Shown here piece by piece: positions 47,743 to 56,360 of a DNA stretch of 64,000 nucleotides; positions within the stretch are counted from its first letter, which is position 1, and each line of letters starts with the position of its first letter. This DNA comes from Silicimonas algicola. Lineage in GTDB: Bacteria > Pseudomonadota > Alphaproteobacteria > Rhodobacterales > Rhodobacteraceae. Made by a program: the position numbers and the translations under genes. Under the pieces are notes generated by a model. It searched no databases. It was not told the origin of the DNA and saw only the letters and a program-made list of their open reading frames with translations. The stretch is from assembly GCF_003148765.1 (NCBI RefSeq), contig NZ_QGGV01000010.1, forward strand, positions 1 to 64,000, written 5' to 3'.

Positions 47743-48066
47743 TCAGCCGTCGCGCGCGTTCAGTCCGGCCCGACCTTCTTCCGAAAGCGGAAGACACCCT
47801 CTCAGTCCCGCCGGAAGGACCAGTCGCGCCCCCGCCGCATAGAGGTCGGCCGCGAGGCCGGGGCGATTCGCGAAGGTGACGGACATCCTGCCGTGATCGA
47901 CGATGGCGGCCTCGTCGGGCAGCGCCGCCATGAGCCGCGCCGAGGGCATGGGGACGACCGCCGCAGGGGCTGCGTCCGACACCCGCATCACAAGCGCCAT
48001 GACACCGACCCATGCGACGAGGACGATCGGCACAGCCAGAAGGACGCGTCTAATAATCGTGGACAT
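47743..48066 (-). CDS. hypothetical membrane-anchored protein, 107 aa
   Basis: Unrecognised. One N-terminal hydrophobic helix (VLLAVPIVLVAWVGVMALVM) anchors a small domain with AAIVDHGRMSVTFANRPGLA and a C-terminal LVLPAGLRGCLPLSEEGRA. It overlaps the preceding gene of its operon by 17 bp, so it is the last of four coupled genes. Probable periplasmic location; no function suggested. Confidence 0.7.
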   Translation of the reverse strand: MSTIIRRVLLAVPIVLVAWVGVMALVMRVSDAAPAAVVPMPSARLMAALPDEAAIVDHGRMSVTFANRPGLAADLYAAGARLVLPAGLRGCLPLSEEGRAGLNARDG

Positions 48067-49099
48067 GCTCGATCTTCAGGCTGCCGGGCTGTCGCAGCCT
48101 GTTGGCAAGGTCGGCGACGGGGGTCAGGACGAGGTGGCGATGGTCCGCGCTTGCCTGCAGAGGGAAGGAGAAGAGGGCATCGTCGAATGCAGGCTCGGAC
48201 GAGAGCGCCGTGAAGAGGATGTCGTCGTTGCCTGCGATCTCGATGAAGTCGCCACCGGCTTGTGCGATACGCTCCGCGATCCGGGTGAAGGCGCGATAGC
48301 GGTCCGTCTCGATCTCGATGCCGCCTGCGCTTTTGCTGACCACCGTCACACCGTCGATGCCCTCAAGGTTTTCGGGGGTCAGGCCGCTGACGACACTTCG
48401 CATCCGCAAGGCGTCCTCTCCCATTCCCGCGACGGCCGCCTCGATCTGCCGGGCATAGGCTGCCTTGGCGCGGTATTCGAGGCCGAGGGCCACGCGCCGC
48501 TCGCGGTCGCGGAGACTGTCGCCACCCTTGGATCGCAATTCGTCGACGTCGGCGCGAAAGTCCCACTTGTACCAGGACACCTGCTGGAGGAACGCGGCAT
48601 AGCGCGCGGCCTGGTCCGCGCTGACGTCGTCGAGCGGCGCGCGCTCGGGCCCACGCACAAGCGTGGCAAGTCGCCCGAGCGTTTCCTCGTAGGCGGCCTT
48701 GGCCAGAAGCTCGGCGGTGAAGCTGACGCCGATGGTGTAGATCGTCATCTTCTGGTCGCCCGTCATCCCGCCCATGCCGTCCGCCTGCGCCTTTAGCGGG
48801 CAAAGCGACGTCCAGAACCCGGCGATAGCGCGCAGGTAGCTGAAGTCGTGGGGGTCGCCGGTGGCGATCACGCGGGCATAGTCGTCGTAGGCATGAACGA
48901 TGTGCCATTCGGGATAGGTCGTCAGCGTCCGGCTTTCCGGTCGCCGCCATTCGGGCGCGACGAGGGGAACGTAGGACTCACCCGTCTGCGCCTCGCCGGT
49001 GCAGGCCACTTCGACATATCCGACGGGCAAGAGAAGGAGGAGAACGAGAGCGAAAAGCCCGAAGACAAGGCGCTTCGTCCAGCGCCACAGGATCCTCAT
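48050..49099 (-). CDS. hypothetical membrane-anchored protein, 349 aa
   Basis: I do not recognise a named family. The N-terminal helix (LVFGLFALVLLLLLPVGYVEV) is followed by a long extracytoplasmic domain with RTLTTYPEWHIVHAYDDYAR, FWTSLCPLKAQA, YTIGVSFTAELLAKAAYEET and SWYKWDFRADVDELR. Tyr/Trp-rich motifs suggest a conserved domain. It overlaps the DUF4383-like gene by 4 bp and belongs to the operon led by a Tat-exported FAD oxidase, so it may act with that enzyme. Confidence 0.78.
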   Translation of the reverse strand: MRILWRWTKRLVFGLFALVLLLLLPVGYVEVACTGEAQTGESYVPLVAPEWRRPESRTLTTYPEWHIVHAYDDYARVIATGDPHDFSYLRAIAGFWTSLCPLKAQADGMGGMTGDQKMTIYTIGVSFTAELLAKAAYEETLGRLATLVRGPERAPLDDVSADQAARYAAFLQQVSWYKWDFRADVDELRSKGGDSLRDRERRVALGLEYRAKAAYARQIEAAVAGMGEDALRMRSVVSGLTPENLEGIDGVTVVSKSAGGIEIETDRYRAFTRIAERIAQAGGDFIEIAGNDDILFTALSSEPAFDDALFSFPLQASADHRHLVLTPVADLANRLRQPGSLKIEHVHDY

Positions 49100-49500
49100 G
49101 CCCGGCGGCTCCAGTCCAGGCTGGCAATGAGGGCGGCCGCGCCAAGGCCGATGTGCGGCAGGTTCGCGAGGATCCGGAAGGTGAAAGGCAGACTTTGCAC
49201 ACCGTTGGTGAAGATGCCGAAGTCGAGGTATCCCGATCCCGTTGCCAGCCCGAGAAGACCGTCGCCCAGATAGAGTACCCCGAACAGGATAAGGAACGTG
49301 CGCGCGGCCCGCGACGAGACGAGCGCCGCCACGAGTGCCCAGAGGGCCGAGGCGAGGTGGAGCGCGTCGTCGAAGAGGTCCAGCGCGAAGACCCCGAATG
49401 CAACGCCTTTCTCATCCGTCGCGCCGGGAATGTAGTTCAGCGACGCCGCACCCAGGAGGATGACGAAATAGACCAGTGCGGCCTTCTGCCACAAGCTCAT
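49096..49500 (-). CDS. DUF4383-like integral membrane protein
   Basis: A 134-aa protein with four hydrophobic segments (ALVYFVILLGAASLNYIPGA, ALHLASALWALVAALV, RTFLILFGVLYLGDGLLGLA, ILANLPHIGLGAAALIASLD). The pattern resembles DUF4383 membrane proteins. It overlaps both neighbours by ATGA. Together with the FAD oxidase it may form a membrane-associated redox unit; that is inference. Confidence 0.75.
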   Translation of the reverse strand: MSLWQKAALVYFVILLGAASLNYIPGATDEKGVAFGVFALDLFDDALHLASALWALVAALVSSRAARTFLILFGVLYLGDGLLGLATGSGYLDFGIFTNGVQSLPFTFRILANLPHIGLGAAALIASLDWSRRA

Positions 49501-51005
49501 GCCAGTGCCTCCAGGTAATTGTCCCAGAACATGTTGCGGAAGACGAGGTTCGGGTCCAGTTCGCGTTTGCGCTCGACGAATTCTTGCGCTCGGGGATAGG
49601 CGCGCGCGAACTGATCGGGCGTCGCGTGGGGACGGTAGGGCAGGTAATACGTCCCGCCCAGATCAAGCACACGCTCGATCAGGTCGCGGGTCATGCGGCG
49701 GTGGTCGATCTCGGCGCGCTCGGTCATTTCCTGGCTGAACAGCATGACGCAGGCGACGCGCGGGCCGGGGGCATAGGACAGCACGCTTTCGCGGTCGGCC
49801 TGCACGTAGCGGAGGGTGATGTTCATCATCTCCTGGTAAGACGACGGAATGACGTCCTGGCAGGCGTCGATGAAGTCGGCGAAACGGTCGGGCGGGATGA
49901 AGTACTCGTGCAGGATGTCGGTCCGCTGGTCGTCCCGGTCGTCGAGCGTGATGACGGGCTCGTTCAGAAGCGAATTCCGCGTGACCGCCCCGCCCGCGAC
50001 GAGGGGGCCAAGCCGCGTCTCGATTCCCCACCTGATGTTCTTCACGGTCTCGTTGTAGACCTGCGCACGGAATACCCGTGCGGCGGCGCGGCTGACGAAA
50101 CCCGACCCGCTGGCGGGAGGGAGTTCGGTCTGATCTTCGGCATCGCGGAACGTGATCATCAGCGCATCCTCGAAGAAGGTGGCTCGGTCGACGTTCAGTC
50201 GACCATAGGCCATGCTGACATCGCCCGCCTCGATGGCTCCGACGAAATATGCGGCGAAGTCGCGCGAGGGCATCTCTTGGAACGTGGGCACGAGCCGGCG
50301 GTTCGGGACCATCTCGACCTCCATGTCGACGATGGCGCCGGTCAGGCCGTAGCCGCCCATGGTCATCCCGAAGAGGTCAGCGAACTCGTCGCGCGACACC
50401 CGCAGAAGCTCTCCGTCCGGGCGGAGCATGTAGATGGTGCGGACCGTCGATCCCATCGGGCCGTGCGAGACGGGCCAGCCGTGGGCATTGACGCAGAAGG
50501 TCGCGGCGACGCCGAAATCATTGTTCGACTGCATGACCTTGGGGCTCATCCCAACGGTGTCGAGTTGCGCGATGACCTGGCTCCAGCGTGCGCCGGGGTG
50601 GACGCGGTAGACACCGTTGCGCTGATCGGGTTCGACGAGGCCGTTGTCGAAGGTGACGGCGTGACCCTCGGGCGGTATGGTGTGCCCCCCCATGCTGTGG
50701 CGTGCCGCGGCGACGTTGAAGGGTCTGCCTTCCGAACGGGCCTCGTCCATCTCGCGGCGCAGATGCGCCAGAAGCTGGTCGCCCGGATTGTCGCGTAGGA
50801 TCGTGTGCCGGAACACGGGCGTTTCGTTCAGGAGGCTCGCGTCGTTCAGCGTCCCTTGGGCACCGGTCGGCCCGAGAAGCGAGGTTCCTGCGACAGAGGG
50901 AACATTGCTGGAGTAGCGACCCCCGACCCAGGCGCCCGCGGCTGCGCCCGTGCCGAACAGGATCGTCCTGCGCGTCAGCTGCCCCCTCACGCCTGGATAG
51001 CTCAT
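49497..51005 (-). CDS. Tat-exported FAD-binding oxidase (VAO/ALO-like)
   Basis: A 502-aa flavoenzyme. The N terminus has a twin-arginine signal (LTRRTILFGTGAAAGAWVGG). The FAD-binding PCMH domain shows NVAAARHSMGGHTIPPEG and ATFCVNAHGWPVSHGPMGST, VRTIYMLRPDGELLRVS and MTMGGYGLTGAIVDMEVE. The C terminus ends PRAQEFVERKRELDPNLVF, typical of aldonolactone-oxidase-type enzymes. The substrate is unknown. I start at MSYPGVRG because it places the RR motif near the N terminus; longer frames do not. It leads a four-gene operon. Confidence 0.87.
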   Translation of the reverse strand: MSYPGVRGQLTRRTILFGTGAAAGAWVGGRYSSNVPSVAGTSLLGPTGAQGTLNDASLLNETPVFRHTILRDNPGDQLLAHLRREMDEARSEGRPFNVAAARHSMGGHTIPPEGHAVTFDNGLVEPDQRNGVYRVHPGARWSQVIAQLDTVGMSPKVMQSNNDFGVAATFCVNAHGWPVSHGPMGSTVRTIYMLRPDGELLRVSRDEFADLFGMTMGGYGLTGAIVDMEVEMVPNRRLVPTFQEMPSRDFAAYFVGAIEAGDVSMAYGRLNVDRATFFEDALMITFRDAEDQTELPPASGSGFVSRAAARVFRAQVYNETVKNIRWGIETRLGPLVAGGAVTRNSLLNEPVITLDDRDDQRTDILHEYFIPPDRFADFIDACQDVIPSSYQEMMNITLRYVQADRESVLSYAPGPRVACVMLFSQEMTERAEIDHRRMTRDLIERVLDLGGTYYLPYRPHATPDQFARAYPRAQEFVERKRELDPNLVFRNMFWDNYLEALA

Positions 51006-51138
51006 GCCTTTACTCCATCGGCCGGAGCATCCCCCGGCGTCTACTGACGCGCTGTCGCGACCTAGCGTCAACAGCGGGCTGTCGGCGCACCTTTCCGCGG
51101 CGGCTTCATGTTCACGTTCTGCAACAGTTTTCCTGCCG

Positions 51139-51927
51139 CTAAAGGTCGAATGTGGCGAAAACCGGGACGTGGTCCGACGGCTGGTCCCAGCCACGCGCAT
51201 CACGCAGGACGCGGCTGGAGTGCGCCGCCGTGGCGATGTCCGGCGTGGCCCAGATATGGTCCAGACGGCGTCCGCGGTCGGCTTCCGCCCAGTCCCGCGC
51301 GCGGTAGGACCACCAGGAATAGAGCAGCCCCGAGGGGATGTCCTGTCGCGTGACATCGACCCAGGAGCCGGACTCCTGCGCTTGCGCCAGATGCTCGACC
51401 TCGATCGGGGTATGACTGACGATCTTCAGAAGCTTCTTGTGGTCCCAGACGTCGTCCTCGCGCGGGGCGATGTTCAGGTCGCCGACGAGGATCGACTTTT
51501 GCGGCGCGTCGGCGTGGAAGTGGTCGCGCATCTCGGTCAGGAAGTCGAGTTTCTGCCCGAACTTCACATTGACCTCGCGGTCGGGTTCGTCGCCCCCGGC
51601 CGGGACATAGACGTTGTGGACCGTCACCCCGTTCTCGAGCGTCGCCGCGACGTGACGGGCGTGGCCGAGTGCGGCCCAGTCGCGGTGTCCGGCGTCGAGG
51701 AGCGGGGTCTTCGAAAGGATGGCGACGCCGTTGTAACCCTTCTGGCCCCGAGCGACCATGTGGCGGTAACCAAGGCTGCCGAAGATCTCGAGCGGGATCT
51801 TCTCGACCGGCGACTTGCATTCCTGGAGGCAAAGCACATCCGGCGCGTGTTCCTGCAGCAGACGGCTGACGAGGGCCTCGCGCAGGCGGACCGAGTTGAT
51901 GTTCCAGGTGGCGACGGTAAATGGCAT
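51139..51927 (-). CDS. xth: exodeoxyribonuclease III
   Basis: A 262-aa AP endonuclease/3' exonuclease of base excision repair. Catalytic motifs in order: TWNINSVRLRE, CLQECK with the metal-binding Glu, GYNGVAILSK, VGDLNIAP and the C-terminal SDHVPVFATF. Full length. It ends about 130 bp from the FAD oxidase operon, which has the same orientation. Confidence 0.95.
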   Translation of the reverse strand: MPFTVATWNINSVRLREALVSRLLQEHAPDVLCLQECKSPVEKIPLEIFGSLGYRHMVARGQKGYNGVAILSKTPLLDAGHRDWAALGHARHVAATLENGVTVHNVYVPAGGDEPDREVNVKFGQKLDFLTEMRDHFHADAPQKSILVGDLNIAPREDDVWDHKKLLKIVSHTPIEVEHLAQAQESGSWVDVTRQDIPSGLLYSWWSYRARDWAEADRGRRLDHIWATPDIATAAHSSRVLRDARGWDQPSDHVPVFATFDL

Positions 51928-51972
51928 TCTGGCGACCTCCCGGGGCTTGGATGGGGGCTTGGCGGACCGAGG

Positions 51973-52947
51973 TCAAGGTCGGGAGAGCCCGTCGATGGCG
52001 GCAACAAGCGCGGCATGAAAGGCGGCGGGTTCCTCGACCTGCGGAATATGACCTACGCCTTCAAGCCAGGTGACCGGCGCGCCGCCCAGGGCCGTCGACA
52101 GAAGGTCGGCTTCTCGCGGCGGTGTCACGGTGTCCTCTGTTCCCCAGATGAGCAAGACCGGCAGGTCGAGGTCGGCATAGGCCGCGGCGTCGGTGCTGCG
52201 CGCGCCGCGCGGCGGGATGAGAAGCGTCGGAAGCCAGGCTGCCATGGCGGGCGTGGTGCCCTTGCGTGTGAGGGGATGACGGAAAAGGTCGTGCTGCGCC
52301 TCCGTCAGCGCGTCCTTGCGATAGAGGAACCGCTTGTAGAGCCAGGCCGAAAGCTTGGGGTTCAGAACGCTGGCCGCGAGAGCCGTCTCTCGCATGCCTG
52401 CCCACGCGAGGTACCAAGGAAGCGTCCGTCCGGTGCCGTCCTGCCCGAGGGACAGCGCGCCGTCGACGATCACGGCGCCACGAAAGGTGTCGGGGTCTGC
52501 GATCATCGCCTCGGCCACCGCGCCCGCGCCGAAGGAGTGGGCGACGAGGATCGGTGTCATGCCCTCCGCTTCGACAGTGGCGAGGATCCTCAGACCCTGC
52601 GCCTGGCGGCTGTAGTCGGTCCGGTCCGACCTCTCGGACAGCCCCATGGGCGGCAGATCGATGGCAATGGCGCGGTAGCCCTCTGCGGCGAGAACGTCGA
52701 GCGTATCCACCCACATTCCCGACCAGCCGACCGCGCCGTGGACGAGTAGGACGGGAACGCCGTCCTCTGGCCCGCGCTCGACCACATGGATGACGCCGAG
52801 CGGCGTCCCGATCATGCGGCTGCCCTCGACGGTCAGCGCGGCGGCCTCGTCGACCTCGCGCCGGTCTGCCGCGAAGCGAGACCCGGCCAGCAGCAGGGCG
52901 AGAGCGACGACCAGTGCTGCGGCGATGCGCAAGATGAGCTTCAGCAC
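51973..52947 (-). CDS. alpha/beta hydrolase, membrane-anchored
   Basis: A 324-aa hydrolase with an N-terminal membrane anchor (LILRIAAALVVALALLLAGS). The fold motifs are VLLVHGAVGWSGMWVDTLD (oxyanion HG), the nucleophile elbow VAHSFGAGAVAEAM, and the C-terminal LLIWGTEDTVTPPREAD and GVGHIPQVEEP supplying Asp and His. The start is probably the GTG preceded by AGGGGA; the frame is open 42 codons further, but that part overlaps the adjacent MFS gene and is not hydrolase-like. The substrate is unknown. Confidence 0.85.
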   Translation of the reverse strand: MLKLILRIAAALVVALALLLAGSRFAADRREVDEAAALTVEGSRMIGTPLGVIHVVERGPEDGVPVLLVHGAVGWSGMWVDTLDVLAAEGYRAIAIDLPPMGLSERSDRTDYSRQAQGLRILATVEAEGMTPILVAHSFGAGAVAEAMIADPDTFRGAVIVDGALSLGQDGTGRTLPWYLAWAGMRETALAASVLNPKLSAWLYKRFLYRKDALTEAQHDLFRHPLTRKGTTPAMAAWLPTLLIPPRGARSTDAAAYADLDLPVLLIWGTEDTVTPPREADLLSTALGGAPVTWLEGVGHIPQVEEPAAFHAALVAAIDGLSRP

Positions 52948-52996
52948 GTCCCCTACTCCGTTTTCACGTTCATCCTTGAAACCCTCCCCGCCTGCG

Positions 52997-54154
52997 TCAC
53001 CCCTGCCCCGCCGTTCGGGAAGGCAGGAGAGAGGAGGCGAACCATATGGCGAGGATCGGCAGAGGCAGGGCAAGAGCGAAGGTCGCGCGAAGGCCGATCG
53101 CTTCGGCCAGCGCGCCGAAGGCAGACGGACCGACGAAGCCGATGAGGGTCGAGATCGTCGAGTAGGCCGCCACGTTCTCGGCGGCAGGTCGGCCGGGCGC
53201 GCGGGCGGAGGCTGCGAAGGCCAGCGGCTGGACGGTCGACATCCCCGCGCCGATGAGGAGGAGCCCCGCCATCAGCAGCGGCAGCGTCGGCGCTGCCACG
53301 ACGGCCAGGGTACCGAGGAAAAGGATCACGGCGAAACCTCGGGCTGTGCGAACTGTGCCATAGATCGCCACCAGCCGATCACCGGCAAAGCGTCCGGCGG
53401 TCTGCGTGGCGACCACAGCAGGCAGGGCCAGCGCGGCGACCCAGTCGGTCGCGCCGAAGGTGTCGCGGGCATAAATCACTGCCCAGCCCCGGGTCGCGCC
53501 CTCCATCAGGACGCCTGCCGCAGCGAAGGCACCTATGGCAAGGATGGCCGGTCCGGGAACCGCGAAGCGGCGGGCGGGACCAGTGTCTCCTCCGTTCGTG
53601 CTTACGGGCATCGTTCCAAGGACCGCAGCGGCAGCGAGGGTCAGAACGACCGTGTGCCAGACGAACTGCGTCAACGGCGAGATGGCTTCCCGGACCAGCA
53701 GGGTTGCGACGAGGGTGGTCACGAGGAAGCCCACGGCCCACCACCCGTGACAGCGACTCATGATCCGACCCGAGTGTGCCGTCTCGAAACGGTCCGCTTC
53801 GACGTTGATGGCGACGTTGCCTGTGCTGAACGCCACGCCAAGGAGGAAGAGCGACACCGCCAGCGCCAGCCCCGAGGGAGAGAGAGCGCAGAGGATCTGC
53901 GCAGCCGCCGTCATGGGAAGGCCCCAGACGAGAACCTGGCGTGGACCACGCGCCTGAATGAGCGGCGCGACCATGATCGAGCCAAGGACGACGCCGACCG
54001 GCATCCCGAGGAGGACCAGACCGTAGGCGGCCTCGGACAGCCCCAGGTCCAGTTGTATCTCGGGCAACCTGAGGAACAGGCCGCCCACCACCGAGGCGTG
54101 GAGCGCGAAGGCCGCCATGATGCGGGCGGCGTGCCCGCGCGGATTGATTGTCAT
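52997..54154 (-). CDS. major facilitator superfamily transporter
   Basis: A 385-aa MFS permease with about twelve hydrophobic segments. N-terminal LFLRLPEIQLDLGLSEAAYGLVLLGMPVGVVLGS matches the first helices of YbjJ/FucP-like exporters, and LLMAGLLLIGAGMSTVQPLAF is a later helix. No substrate can be assigned. It is the last gene before the ABC importer operon on the same strand, 13 bp downstream of the ATPase gene, so it may be read from the same transcript. Confidence 0.88.
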   Translation of the reverse strand: MTINPRGHAARIMAAFALHASVVGGLFLRLPEIQLDLGLSEAAYGLVLLGMPVGVVLGSIMVAPLIQARGPRQVLVWGLPMTAAAQILCALSPSGLALAVSLFLLGVAFSTGNVAINVEADRFETAHSGRIMSRCHGWWAVGFLVTTLVATLLVREAISPLTQFVWHTVVLTLAAAAVLGTMPVSTNGGDTGPARRFAVPGPAILAIGAFAAAGVLMEGATRGWAVIYARDTFGATDWVAALALPAVVATQTAGRFAGDRLVAIYGTVRTARGFAVILFLGTLAVVAAPTLPLLMAGLLLIGAGMSTVQPLAFAASARAPGRPAAENVAAYSTISTLIGFVGPSAFGALAEAIGLRATFALALPLPILAIWFASSLLPSRTAGQG

Positions 54155-54167
54155 TTGGGGGGCTGGC

Positions 54168-56252
54168 CTACTCTGCCGCGATCTGGATCACAGGCTCCAT
54201 GGCGCGAAGTGTGGCGTCGGGCAAGTGGCACTTGATGCGGTGACCCTCGCCCACGTCCTTCAGAGGCGGCGCCTCGGTCTCGCACAGGTTGCCGGGCACG
54301 ACGGGCTTCCAGCCGCAGCGGGTCTGGAACGGGCATCCAGGCGGCGGGTTCATGGCCGAGGGAATCTCGCCCTCGAGAACGACGTGCCGTTTGCGGACCT
54401 TGGTGTCGGCGATCGGGACGGCGGAGAGTAGCGCCTCGGTATAGGGATGATAGGGCGGGGCGAAGACCTGCGCGGTGTCCCCGATCTCGACGACGTGGCC
54501 GAGGTACATGACCATCACGCGGTCGGCCAGATAGCGCACGATGGACAGGTCGTGCGAGATGAAGAGAAGCGTCGTCCTCTGTGTGCGCTGGATCTCCATC
54601 AGAAGGTCGGTGACGGCGGCCTGCACGCTGACGTCGAGGGCCGAGACCGGTTCATCCGCGACGACAATGCGCGCGCCGCCTGCGAAGGCGCGAGCGATGC
54701 CGACGCGCTGCTTTTGGCCACCAGACAACTGGCGCGGCATCCGGTCGGCGAAGGCGCGGGGCAGCTTGACGAGGTCGAGGAGTTCGAGCATCCGCGTCCG
54801 CCTCTCGGCCTCGCTTGCGCCGATGCGAAAGACCTCGAGCGCGCGCATGATCTGGCGTCCGACGGTCATCGAGGGGTTGAGCGTGTCGAATGGGTTCTGG
54901 AACACCATCTGTACCGACGAGACGGTGCGGGTATCGCGCTTCTCGATCGGGGTGTTCTGGATCTCGGCGTTGTCGAGATGGATCTGGCCGTCGGTCGCGG
55001 TCTCGAGCCCCATGAGCACCTTGGCGAGGGTGGACTTGCCGCAGCCGGACTCTCCGACGATGGCCAGAGTCTCGGCCTCGCGGGCCTCGAAGGAGAGAGT
55101 TTCGTTGGCCTTGACGACCTTCTGGCCGCCGCTCCCGAAAAGGGCGTTGGCGGAGACTTCGTAGTATTTCCTCAGGTTATCAGCCTTCAGCACCACGCGC
55201 CCCGGTTCGGTCGCCCGCTCGCCCGTGCTCGCCTTCGGTGGTGCCGACCAGTCGATCTCGTTCCATCTGATGCAGCGGGTGGCGTGGCGGTCGTCGCCGT
55301 CCACCTGCTCCATCGGGATGTCCTGCGCGTCGCAGCGTCCGGGCATGAAGTAGGTGCAGCGGGGTCCGAAGTTGCAGCCCGGCGGGCGTTCGTGCGGCAG
55401 GGGGAAGTTGCCCGGAATGGCGACTAGCGGGCGGGCGGTCTTGTCGGCGCCGGGAAGCGGGATCGAGCGGAAGAGCGCCTGCGTGTAGGGGTGGCGCATC
55501 CGGTCGAAAACGTCCGCCACCGAGCCGCGCTCGACTGCTTCGCCCGAGTACATGACGCAGATCCGGTCGCATGTCTCGAGGACCAACCCCAGGTTATGAC
55601 TGATGAAAAGCATCGAGGTGCCGTACTTGCGGCCCAAGTCCTTCACGAGGTCGACGACCGCGGCTTCGACGGTCACGTCGAGGGCGGTGGTGGGTTCGTC
55701 GAGGATCAGGAGCGAGGGTTTGGACATCAGCGCCATGGCGATGACGATGCGCTGCTGCTGGCCGCCGGAGAGCTGGTGAGGATAGCTGTCGAGCACCCTT
55801 TCGGGGTCGGGGAGGCGGACGTCGGTGACGACTTCCAGGGCGCGTTTGCGAGCCTCCTTCTCGCCGATGCCTTCGTGGATCATGGGGACTTCCATGAGCT
55901 GCCGGCCGATCTTCATGGCTGGGTTCAGGGAGGCCATAGGCTCTTGATATATCATGGCAATTTCGCTGCCGCGGATATCGCGGAGCTGCGCGTCGGTCAT
56001 GTCGTTCAGGTTCTTGCCCTTGAACTTGATGGTTCCGCCGACGATGCGGCCGTTGACGCCGAGATCCTGCATGACGCCAAGCGCCACGGTGGATTTGCCG
56101 CAGCCGGATTCACCAACGAGGCCAAGGGCTTCGCCGGGCATGACGGTGCAGGAGAAGTCCATCACCGCGGGAATTTCGCGGAGGCGGGTGAAGAAGCTGA
56201 TCGAGAGGTTGTCGATCTCGAGGATGGGGCCGTCGGTCGCCGGATCGGTCAT
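54168..56252 (-). CDS. fused dual ATPase of a Dpp/Opp-type ABC importer
   Basis: A 694-aa protein with two complete ABC ATPase domains in one chain, equivalent to DppD plus DppF. Each half has the Walker A GESGCGKST, a signature (SYPHQLSGGQQQRIVIAMAL and MPRQLSGGQKQRVGIARAFA), Walker B and a C-terminal oligopeptide-family Cys motif (GCNFGPRCTYFMPGRC; GCPFQTRCGW) that may bind an iron-sulfur cluster. It powers uptake by the two permeases upstream. A tandem 11-bp repeat lies 15 bp before its start. Confidence 0.95.
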   Translation of the reverse strand: MTDPATDGPILEIDNLSISFFTRLREIPAVMDFSCTVMPGEALGLVGESGCGKSTVALGVMQDLGVNGRIVGGTIKFKGKNLNDMTDAQLRDIRGSEIAMIYQEPMASLNPAMKIGRQLMEVPMIHEGIGEKEARKRALEVVTDVRLPDPERVLDSYPHQLSGGQQQRIVIAMALMSKPSLLILDEPTTALDVTVEAAVVDLVKDLGRKYGTSMLFISHNLGLVLETCDRICVMYSGEAVERGSVADVFDRMRHPYTQALFRSIPLPGADKTARPLVAIPGNFPLPHERPPGCNFGPRCTYFMPGRCDAQDIPMEQVDGDDRHATRCIRWNEIDWSAPPKASTGERATEPGRVVLKADNLRKYYEVSANALFGSGGQKVVKANETLSFEAREAETLAIVGESGCGKSTLAKVLMGLETATDGQIHLDNAEIQNTPIEKRDTRTVSSVQMVFQNPFDTLNPSMTVGRQIMRALEVFRIGASEAERRTRMLELLDLVKLPRAFADRMPRQLSGGQKQRVGIARAFAGGARIVVADEPVSALDVSVQAAVTDLLMEIQRTQRTTLLFISHDLSIVRYLADRVMVMYLGHVVEIGDTAQVFAPPYHPYTEALLSAVPIADTKVRKRHVVLEGEIPSAMNPPPGCPFQTRCGWKPVVPGNLCETEAPPLKDVGEGHRIKCHLPDATLRAMEPVIQIAAE

Positions 56253-56266
56253 GTTCGGCCTTTCGG

Positions 56267-56299
56267 TATCACGTCGGTATTGCGTCGGTATCGCGTCGG
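56267..56299. repeat. three tandem 11-bp units, locus 2
   Basis: TATCACGTCGG, TATTGCGTCGG and TATCGCGTCGG in tandem between the permease stop and the ATPase start. They are the same three unit types as at 19798-19830, in cyclically rotated order. Confidence 0.85.
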
Positions 56300-56300
56300 T

Positions 56301-56335
56301 GCACCGCACCGGGGGCAGGCCCGGTGGCGCGGTGC
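56301..56335. other. intercistronic hairpin upstream of the fused ATPase gene
   Basis: CACCGGG (56307-56313) pairs with CCCGGTG (56320-56326) around a 6-nt loop. An outer GCACCG (56301-56306) pairs with CGGTGC (56330-56335) across a 3-nt bulge. With the adjacent 11-bp array it makes the permease-ATPase spacer highly structured; it may affect transcript processing. Confidence 0.5.
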
Positions 56336-56360
56336 GTATTTGGGGCAAGATGAAGCGGCA

